Origin: a bacterium
Lineage (GTDB): Bacteria > Chloroflexota > Dormibacteria > UBA8260 > Bog-877
NCBI GenBank assembly: GCA_021791455.1
Contig: JAJYWM010000342.1
Span: 1 to 14,432, forward strand
Direction of reading: 5' to 3'
DNA length: 14,432 nt
Below the pieces are notes generated by a model. The model was not told where the DNA came from. It made no database searches and saw nothing but the letters and a program-made list of their open reading frames with translations. The translations under genes were made by a program, and so were the position numbers. Positions 9,438-14,432 of this stretch are shown here, one piece after another; position 1 is the stretch's first letter; every line of letters starts with the position of its first letter.

Positions 9438-10537
9438 TCGAGCCGGGCTATCCAGGGCGGTATGGACCCGGCTGAACGCAGGGGCCGGTCCTCGGGGTAG
9501 ATGATCCGGCCGGACCCTCGTGCCAGCAGCACAGGCCGAGCCCCGGACTCGGATTGTCCCTGGCCCGCCTGCGCCAGCCCGGCGATCACGGCCTCGGCGC
9601 CCCATCGGAAATCAGTGCGCCTGGGAGATGGGGGAGAGGCGTCGTGGACCAGGAGCGTCCACGATGGGCCCGTGGCTACGATGCCCGAGGCATCTGCAGG
9701 GCCCCAGCCGCCCTGCGCGGCCAGGCCGACCAGGTGGCGGAGGATGGCGACCCTGGCCGCGGGCTGGGGAGGGGAATCGAGCAGCGGCGCCAATCGTCTC
9801 CCCAGGCGCTCCAGGCGGTGGTTGAAGGGAGCCGCTCGGAGGTACACGAGCTCCGAGTCCCCTTCCAGATGGAGACGGCGGCTCAGGACCGGGTTGGATG
9901 GGTCCTGGCTGCGGTGGCAGAGTATGGCATCACGCTGCCGGCGGCGATTCACCCGCAGCTCTCTCGGCCAGAATCCTGTCCTCTCCAGGGGGACAAAGGG
10001 TGCTCCGAATTGCTCCCTCAGCTGGTCAGCGACCACCTTGGAGAGGCCCCACTCCAGAGCCGGCAGTCCATGCCGGGCCGCCACCGCTTCGGCGGCCGCG
10101 GTCGCCGCGCGGTGGTCCGGATGCCCGGTGACCCCGCCAGGTTCGAAGACGACCACCAGGTCGGCGTCGTCCAGTCGGGCCTCGACCAGATCCTGGAGGT
10201 ACTGGGCCGGAATGCTCTGCAGGCCGCCGTCAGGAAGGTCAAGGAGCTCAGTTGAGGAGAGCCCCAACTCCGTCGCGGCCTCCGCAAGCTCCAGACGCCG
10301 GCGCTCGCCTAGATCCGAGCTGGCGCCGACGGTGGACGCCTCCCCAGCGGTCAGGCAGAGGAGGCGCGTTTCCACACCCGACTCCATGAGCGAGCAGAGA
10401 ACCCCGCCCAGGCCGAAGCTCTCATCATCTGGGTGGGCCACCACCACAAGCGCCTGGGTCGCTCCCTCAAGCTCTGGGAGGTCGCTGGCCAGTGACCTGA
10501 GCCGGGGCATGAAGCTCGCGGGTTCAGTCGGTGGCAC
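9428..10537 (-). CDS. PIG-L/LmbE family deacetylase with a C-terminal extension
   Basis: LmbE-like zinc hydrolases remove acetyl or acyl groups from amino-sugar conjugates; MshB and Mca of mycothiol metabolism and BshB belong here. It is 369 residues. The Zn-binding motif AHPDDESFGLGG (34-45) and the second motif GGVTGHPDHRAA (134-145) are intact, so the catalytic domain (about 25-236) should be active. Residues 237-369 form an extension of about 130 residues that I do not recognise; it is rich in Arg, Pro and Ala and has no membrane segment. The GTG start at 10537 has AGGG seven bases upstream and lies 8 bp after the regulator stop, so the two are probably co-transcribed. An ATG at 10510 is the alternative start. 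The neighbourhood (CsoR-type regulator, rhodaneses) hints at thiol or sulfur chemistry. MshB or Mca identity is not supported because of the size and divergent C-terminus. Confidence 0.85.
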   Translation of the reverse strand: MPPTEPASFMPRLRSLASDLPELEGATQALVVVAHPDDESFGLGGVLCSLMESGVETRLLCLTAGEASTVGASSDLGERRRLELAEAATELGLSSTELLDLPDGGLQSIPAQYLQDLVEARLDDADLVVVFEPGGVTGHPDHRAATAAAEAVAARHGLPALEWGLSKVVADQLREQFGAPFVPLERTGFWPRELRVNRRRQRDAILCHRSQDPSNPVLSRRLHLEGDSELVYLRAAPFNHRLERLGRRLAPLLDSPPQPAARVAILRHLVGLAAQGGWGPADASGIVATGPSWTLLVHDASPPSPRRTDFRWGAEAVIAGLAQAGQGQSESGARPVLLARGSGRIIYPEDRPLRSAGSIPPWIARLEVR

Positions 10538-10545
10538 CTGGAACC

Positions 10546-10912
<367 letters not shown>

Positions 10913-10921
<9 letters not shown>

Positions 10922-11263
10922 TTGGATTTCTTCCGCGGCCCCAAGGTGGTCCAGATCTCGATGGAGGACTTCGCCGATCTTCACGGAGCCGGGTGCCTGG
11001 TGGTCGATGTGCGCGAGCCCCACGAGTACACCAGGGGCCACGTCCCAGGCGCGAAGTCGATGCCGCTGAGTCAGCTGGCCCATCGCGCCCATGAGCTTCC
11101 CAAGGACACCACCGTGCACTGCATATGTGCGAGCGGGCATAGGAGCCGAATCGCAGCCCGAATCCTCGGGGCGGCTGGATACGACACCCGCTCCGTGGCG
11201 GGGGGGACCGCCGCCTGGGCACATCGCAAGCTGCCGGTGGTGCGAGGCAACAAGCCGCGCTGA
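10913..11263 (+). CDS. Single-domain rhodanese (sulfurtransferase) 1
   Basis: 116-residue rhodanese domain that carries sulfane sulfur as a cysteine persulfide. Seen: VVDVREPHEYTRGHVPGAKS (30-49) and the active-site loop CASGHRS with catalytic C72 (C-x-x-G-x-R pattern). A second cysteine, C70, lies two residues before it. The C-terminal GGTAAWAHRKLPVV is also typical. No signal peptide or membrane segment, so it is cytoplasmic. The ATG at 10913 is preferred to one 15 bases upstream because it coincides with the expected transcription start (leaderless mRNA); neither ATG has a ribosome site. It is about 60 percent identical to the next gene over some 79 residues, pointing to tandem duplication. 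The operator over its start codon and the divergent CsoR-like regulator suggest induction by reactive sulfur species. The donor and acceptor are unknown. Confidence 0.9.
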
Positions 11264-11307
11264 GCAGCCACTGGGAGGTGGCGGCGGGCATCTCTGCGCG
11301 GAGGCAC

Positions 11308-11331
11308 TGGTATGATACCCCGGTAGGTATC
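11308..11331 (+). promoter_or_regulatory. Extended -10 promoter with overlapping palindromic operator of rhodanese 2
   Basis: TGGTATGAT (11308-11316) is an extended -10 (TGn plus TATGAT). Overlapping it, GATACC (11314-11319) and GGTATC (11326-11331) form a perfect 6-bp inverted repeat with a 6-base spacer, seen equally as ATAC-N8-GTAT. The arrangement copies the element before rhodanese 1: -10 box running straight into the left operator arm, with 13 of 20 aligned bases identical. Transcription should start near 11323, giving a leader of about 29 bases. The CsoR-like repressor as its ligand is inferred. Confidence 0.65.
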
Positions 11332-11338
11332 GCCATCT

Positions 11339-11344
11339 GGGAGG
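11339..11344 (+). promoter_or_regulatory. Ribosome binding site of rhodanese 2
   Basis: GGGAGG lies 7 bases before the GTG at 11352 and settles that non-ATG start. Rhodanese 1 has no such site. Confidence 0.6.
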
Positions 11345-11351
11345 CCATTCG

Positions 11352-11666
11352 GTGCAAGAAGTAGACCTCGACTCATTTCTGGACGCCCACTCGTCAGGCG
11401 CGTACGTGGTTGACGTGCGGGAGAGTCACGAGTATCACCGCGGCCATGTGCCCGGAGCTCAGCTCATGCCGCTGGGGGTCGTCCCGCTGAGGCTGCACGA
11501 GCTCCCCAAGGATCAACCGGTGTACGTGATCTGCGCGAGCGGGCACAGGAGCCTGACCGCAGCCCAGCACATGTCCAGGGTGGGTGTTGACGCCAGGTCG
11601 GTCAGAGGTGGGACGGTCGCCTGGGCGCGGGCAGGACGCACTCTGGAGTTCGGGCTCCCCGAGTAG
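11352..11666 (+). CDS. Single-domain rhodanese (sulfurtransferase) 2
   Basis: 104-residue rhodanese domain and paralogue of the gene before it. Seen: VVDVRESHEYHRGHVPGAQL (19-38), HELPKDQPVYV, and the active-site loop CASGHRS with catalytic C61. Unlike rhodanese 1 it has no second cysteine two residues before the active Cys (V59 instead of C70), so the two may differ in how the persulfide is passed on. The GTG start has a good ribosome site. It has its own promoter and operator in the 88-bp gap, so it need not depend on read-through from rhodanese 1. It is cytoplasmic, with no targeting sequence. Its role in sulfane sulfur handling is inferred from family and context. The stop is TAG at 11664-11666. 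Confidence 0.9.
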   Translation: MQEVDLDSFLDAHSSGAYVVDVRESHEYHRGHVPGAQLMPLGVVPLRLHELPKDQPVYVICASGHRSLTAAQHMSRVGVDARSVRGGTVAWARAGRTLEFGLPE

Positions 11667-12136
11667 TACAAGCGTTCGCTGGAGGAGGCGAGGAGGGGAG
11701 GTGGCTGGGCCTACGGCGCTGGAAGCCGGCGGTCGCATCCAGTGTCTTATCGGCTGCTGGACCCGAGCCGCGGGCGCAAGGGCGGCCCGTGGGGGGCGGG
11801 CGGTGTAGCCCCGCATGGGACCACGAACCCTCGAGGCTGGTCGGCGACCTGACAAAAACTCGGCCGCGTCTTGGCCCCGACGCCTTGTCGGCCGGAACGG
11901 TGATGCAACGGGCCTGAGGGGCCGTGACTCAGTTCGCAGATGAGCAGCCCGGGCGCGCCAGCCGTTCAGAGGAGCCTACCTGCCACCCCTTCTTCTACTG
12001 CGGCCCCGGGAGGAGGCATCGGGTTCATATCAAGCTAAAGATAAGAGACCTTATCGTGAGCTAGAGGCGACAACCAACGCCCCTGCTCTCGTCCTGGTCT
12101 CGGGCCGGTAGGGCCGGGCCCGGGTCTTGATGCTGC
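11667..12136. other. Non-coding gap of about 470 bp with hairpins
   Basis: No open frame here has family-like sequence, and no tRNA or known riboswitch was recognised. It begins with a purine-rich stretch (GGAGGAGGCGAGGAGGGGAG, about 11681-11700). Hairpin CCGAC (11877-11881) / GTCGG (11887-11891) has a 5-base loop. An AT-rich island near 12024-12066 holds a second hairpin, listed separately. GC-rich inverted repeat CGGGCC (12101-12106) / GGCCCG (12117-12122) lies just past the stop of the glycosylase gene and could end its transcript, though without a T tract. The gap separates convergent genes, so terminators are the expected content. Confidence 0.5.
12033..12062. repeat. AT-rich inverted repeat (AGCT-N3-GATAAG-N4-CTTATC-N3-AGCT)
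   Basis: GATAAG (12040-12045) and CTTATC (12050-12055) are perfect complements around AGAC, flanked symmetrically by three bases and then AGCT on each side (12033-12036, 12059-12062). It is the most AT-rich spot in a GC-rich gap. It could be a transcript-end hairpin or a dyad for a DNA-binding protein; the sequence alone does not decide. Confidence 0.5.
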
Positions 12137-13045
12137 TCAATCCGGGAGCCATTGTCGAGTGAGATACATCCAGAAGGCGAGCCCGCGGTACTGCCCGTAG
12201 CGGGCGAATCTGGCTTCGATGGCAGCTGTCTTCGCCTCTTGGCCGCTGAGCCTGCGCCAAGTTGGCAAGGTCCACGAGTCCAGGATCAGGCGTCCGTAGC
12301 GGCCGAGCGATGTGAGCATGATGTGGGCTTGGGCATAGGGACCGACGCCTGGGATGGCCAGGAGCCGCTGTTCCACGTCCTGGTCGGGAAGATCAGGGTC
12401 CCGGAGCCCCTCCAGGTCGATTGACCCTTCGGCCACGGCTCGCGCCAGGTTGAGCAGGTAGCGCCCGCGGTAACCAGCACGGACTCTGTCGCTGTAGAAG
12501 GAGTCTTCCTCGGCTGCCATGGCCGAAGGCGTGGGAAACGCCCTGCGCCCCTGGGGGTCTGGCGTGCCCAGGGACTGGACCAGAGCCGTGACCATGCGCA
12601 CAGTCGCGGACCAGGCGCAGTTTGTCGTGCAGATGGTCTTCACAACATCCTCAAAGACGGTTGGGCTGCGGAGCATGCGGCCCGCTCCCGACGCCACCCA
12701 TGACATGTCAGGGTCGGCGGCGGCCAGTTCGTAGAAGGGGTGCAGATCCTCCTCAAGGCGAAGCATGGCGCGGACGCAGTCCAGTATCCTCGCTTGACGC
12801 TCCGGCGCCAGCAACACCCCCAGCGCATTTACCCGCACCTGCTTCCGGTCGGCCTGGCGCAGCAGCACGGTCACGGCTTGCTCGTGGTCCAGATCGAAAG
12901 TCGTGGCGAACACCAGCCCGCGCCGAGAGACCCTGCTGGGGGGCAGGGCCGCCACGCCGTGGGACGACACGGTCCTCGGGAAGTCCACAGGCTCCCCTCC
13001 TCCGCCCCGCAACTCCAGGGTCCCGCACGGATGTACGACGACCAT
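12137..13045 (-). CDS. HhH-GPD superfamily DNA glycosylase (AlkA/OGG-like)
   Basis: Base-excision repair glycosylase that flips out and removes damaged bases. It is 302 residues: an N-terminal beta-type domain (about 1-95), then the helical HhH-GPD domain. Seen: SPTVFEDVVKTICTTNCAWS (127-146), helix-hairpin-helix LLAIPGVGPYAQAHIM (228-243), and the catalytic Asp in GRLILDSWTLP (D256). The hairpin has Tyr (GPY) where bifunctional Nth/OGG enzymes carry the Schiff-base Lys, so a monofunctional, AlkA-like enzyme is expected. No 4Fe-4S cysteine cluster is present at the C-terminus. The ATG at 13045 has no ribosome site; TACCAT eight bases upstream might be a -10 box for a leaderless message. It stands alone between convergent and divergent neighbours. 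The damaged base recognised cannot be told from sequence; AlkA-type alkyl-purine removal is the first guess. Confidence 0.85.
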   Translation of the reverse strand: MVVVHPCGTLELRGGGGEPVDFPRTVSSHGVAALPPSRVSRRGLVFATTFDLDHEQAVTVLLRQADRKQVRVNALGVLLAPERQARILDCVRAMLRLEEDLHPFYELAAADPDMSWVASGAGRMLRSPTVFEDVVKTICTTNCAWSATVRMVTALVQSLGTPDPQGRRAFPTPSAMAAEEDSFYSDRVRAGYRGRYLLNLARAVAEGSIDLEGLRDPDLPDQDVEQRLLAIPGVGPYAQAHIMLTSLGRYGRLILDSWTLPTWRRLSGQEAKTAAIEARFARYGQYRGLAFWMYLTRQWLPD

Positions 13046-13319
13046 GGTTCAGCATGGTACTCCGTCCCGTTCTCTGGAGCCCGTTTAGCGGCCACGGGCG
13101 TCGATCCGTCCGGAGATCCATCTGGCTTGGCGAAGGTGACTTGGTAGAGGAGACATGATCTCCCTGAGCCCTCCTCGCGTTGGGGGTAGGCAAACCGGGC
13201 TGCCTCGGCAACCATGCCTCGGCCCCAGAGACTCAGGCCCCAGGCTCCGCCAGCGGCAGGTGCGGGATGCGACGTGGAGGTCAGAGGTAGAGTGGTCGGT
13301 AGCTCCAAGATCAAGTTTG

Positions 13320-14015
13320 ATGTTCATGCTCTCCGCCATCCCCTTGGTAGCGACCCTCGCGGCGGCCGCCTTACTGTCGCTTGCAGCGAGAAGGAGTGCC
13401 CACCCGTGGCTGGTCGCGCGATGGGCGTTGGTGGCGGCTCTGGTCGGCAGCGAGTTGGTGGAGCAGATTTGGCCCGTCCTCCGTCACGACTGGATCCTCT
13501 CCAACACCCTGCCGGTGCAGCTATCCGACCTGGCGACAGTGTTGACGGTCGCTTCGCTGGCTCGGCCAAAGTGGCGCCACATAGGCGCGCTGGCCTACTT
13601 CTGGGGAGTGGCGGCAGGGTGTCTTGGGCTCGCCTTCCCCGCCATCGGCGCGGCCTACCCATCCCCTCTCTACTTCGCCTTCTACGTTGACCACGGGGCA
13701 CTGCTCACCGCGGGGTTGGTGATCGCGGCGACCGGACGGCTTGGAATCGGATGGAGGGCGATTTTGTTCTCCTGGGTCGCCACCATGGCGGCTGCAGTCA
13801 TCGCCGGCACCGCAAACCTGCTCACGGGCGGTGACTACATGTTCTTGCGGTCTCCGCCTTCGACCTGGAGCCCGCTGCTGGTCATGGGACCCTGGCCCTG
13901 GTACGTCTTGGTGGCGTGGTTGCTCTGCCCCTTGTTGTTCATGCTGCTCGCGCTGCCCTGGTGGTGGGGTAGATTAAAACCCATCGTCCCGCCCCTCGCC
14001 TGGCAGCGAAGGTGA
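13320..14015 (+). CDS. YwaF/TIGR02206-type integral membrane protein of unknown function
   Basis: 231 residues with about seven hydrophobic segments (approximately 4-23, 28-50, 64-84, 90-110, 116-138, 146-168, 194-216). Family-like motifs: NTLPVQLSDLATVL (62-75), ALAYFWGVAAGCLGL (90-104), a Pro-Ser-Pro with FYVDHGALL (121-129), GTANLLTGGDYMFLRSPP (163-180), and GPWPWYVL (190-197). These match the YwaF/TIGR02206 membrane family, whose biochemical role is not known to me. The frame is open back to ATG 13155, but the added 55 residues are Arg/Pro/Gln-rich, unlike the family and of poor coding character. A start at ATG 13320 (or TTG 13317, ATG 13326) is preferred although no ribosome site is visible. 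It is divergent from the glycosylase and convergent with the PIN-domain gene. Confidence 0.8.
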   Translation: MFMLSAIPLVATLAAAALLSLAARRSAHPWLVARWALVAALVGSELVEQIWPVLRHDWILSNTLPVQLSDLATVLTVASLARPKWRHIGALAYFWGVAAGCLGLAFPAIGAAYPSPLYFAFYVDHGALLTAGLVIAATGRLGIGWRAILFSWVATMAAAVIAGTANLLTGGDYMFLRSPPSTWSPLLVMGPWPWYVLVAWLLCPLLFMLLALPWWWGRLKPIVPPLAWQRR

Positions 14016-14128
14016 TGGGCTCGGAGATCGAACGCGCGGGCTCGGCCAGGTGACTGTGTCCGGGTGTTTGAGCTGCGCACATCGTTTGCGATAGGCCGAT
14101 GAAGGTGGAGCTCGGCGCCGCCATGCCC

Positions 14129-14432
14129 TCAGCTCCAAGGCCCTGCGGACCCTGCCCGGTCACCCGTGACATCCCCTGGTTCCGGGGGCCTGCTCAGGGC
14201 TTCCATAGGCGCAAGAGGCACCAGGCCGACGGCCATTTCGGCCAGCTTGGGGTCGATGGTGACAAGGGCGTCCGCCTGCAGCTCCGCCACCGCGATGTAC
14301 TCCGCCTCATGTGTCCTGCCCCAGCCGTGGTCTCTGGCCATGATCCATGCGGCCCGCCGTGACACACGGTCACCGAGCAGGCGCAGCTTGACCTCGGTGA
14401 CACGCTCGTGGAGCCTCAGCGCCTCACCTTCC
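14129..14432 (-). CDS. PIN-domain protein, VapC-like ribonuclease (C-terminal part, 5' end outside window)
   Basis: The frame is open from the right edge to the TGA at 14129-14131, about 100 residues; the start and first catalytic Asp lie beyond the window. Seen: LRLLGDRVSRRAAWIMARDH, then THEAEYIAVAELQADALVTI and DPKLAEMAVGLVPLAP. The layout (helix, acidic-x-x-Tyr-I/L-A-x-A, strand ending in T-x-D) is that of PIN nucleases. The position usually Asp in the D-A-x-Y motif is Glu here (HEAEY), while the Asp of TID is kept. An internal GTG at 14365 could be mistaken for the start, but similarity continues upstream. VapC proteins cleave RNA and are normally paired with a VapB antitoxin, which would lie outside the window, so toxin status is unproven. 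Confidence 0.75.
   Translation of the reverse strand, partial: EGEALRLHERVTEVKLRLLGDRVSRRAAWIMARDHGWGRTHEAEYIAVAELQADALVTIDPKLAEMAVGLVPLAPMEALSRPPEPGDVTGDRAGSAGPWS

Noticed and set aside
9428..10537. MshB or Mca (mycothiol biosynthesis or conjugate amidase)
   Set aside because: Shared motifs only show the LmbE family; the protein is longer, with an unrelated C-terminal part and no supporting mycothiol genes in the window.
12015..12070. tRNA-like T-loop (GGGTTCATAT) near the AT-rich island
   Set aside because: The five-base T-stem does not pair and no acceptor or anticodon stem could be built around it.
12101..12122. GC-rich inverted repeat after the glycosylase stop as a definite terminator
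   Set aside because: The 6-bp stem has a 10-base loop and no T tract, so it is mentioned only as possible content of the gap.
13155..13319. N-terminal extension of the YwaF-type protein from ATG 13155
   Set aside because: Arg/Pro/Gln-rich, poor coding character, and not part of the membrane family; the first hydrophobic segment begins just after ATG 13320.

Overview
The window is high-GC DNA (about two thirds G+C by eye) with tightly packed genes, 4-bp ATGA stop/start overlaps, GTG and TTG starts, and a complete GlgE pathway. This fits an actinobacterium or a related high-GC soil lineage; the species cannot be read from the sequence. No rRNA, tRNA, CRISPR array or insertion sequence was seen.

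Layout. (1) 1-762 (+) is the C-terminal part of a beta-lactamase-fold serine hydrolase cut by the left edge. (2) 8190-826 (-) is a four-gene operon, glgE-treS-mak-glgB. It holds every step from trehalose to branched alpha-glucan: TreS makes maltose, maltokinase makes maltose 1-phosphate, GlgE polymerises it and GlgB branches the product. (3) About 8318-9408 (+) is a threonine-aldolase-like PLP enzyme broken by a one-base frameshift in a G run. (4) 10824-9428 (-) holds a CsoR-family regulator and, 8 bp downstream, a LmbE/PIG-L deacetylase with an unexplained C-terminal extension. (5) 10913-11666 (+), divergent from the regulator, holds two paralogous single-domain rhodaneses. (6) 11667-12136 is a non-coding gap of about 470 bp with hairpins. 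(7) 13045-12137 (-) is a HhH-GPD DNA glycosylase. (8) 13320-14015 (+) is a YwaF/TIGR02206-type membrane protein. (9) 14432-14129 (-) is the C-terminal part of a PIN-domain (VapC-like) protein cut by the right edge.

The most interesting part is 9428-11666. The CsoR-like regulator keeps the two conserved cysteines (29 residues apart) but has Gly where copper-sensing CsoR has His. That pattern matches persulfide-sensing CstR proteins. Each rhodanese has its own promoter, and the two promoters share a composite element, TATnATAC-N8-GTAT, in which the -10 box runs into an inverted repeat resembling CsoR-family operators. The first rhodanese looks leaderless: its ATG lies where transcription should start, inside the operator. 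I infer a small sulfane-sulfur-responsive regulon that also includes the LmbE-like deacetylase.

Motifs and residue positions were read by eye. Family assignments rest on recognised motifs, not database searches.
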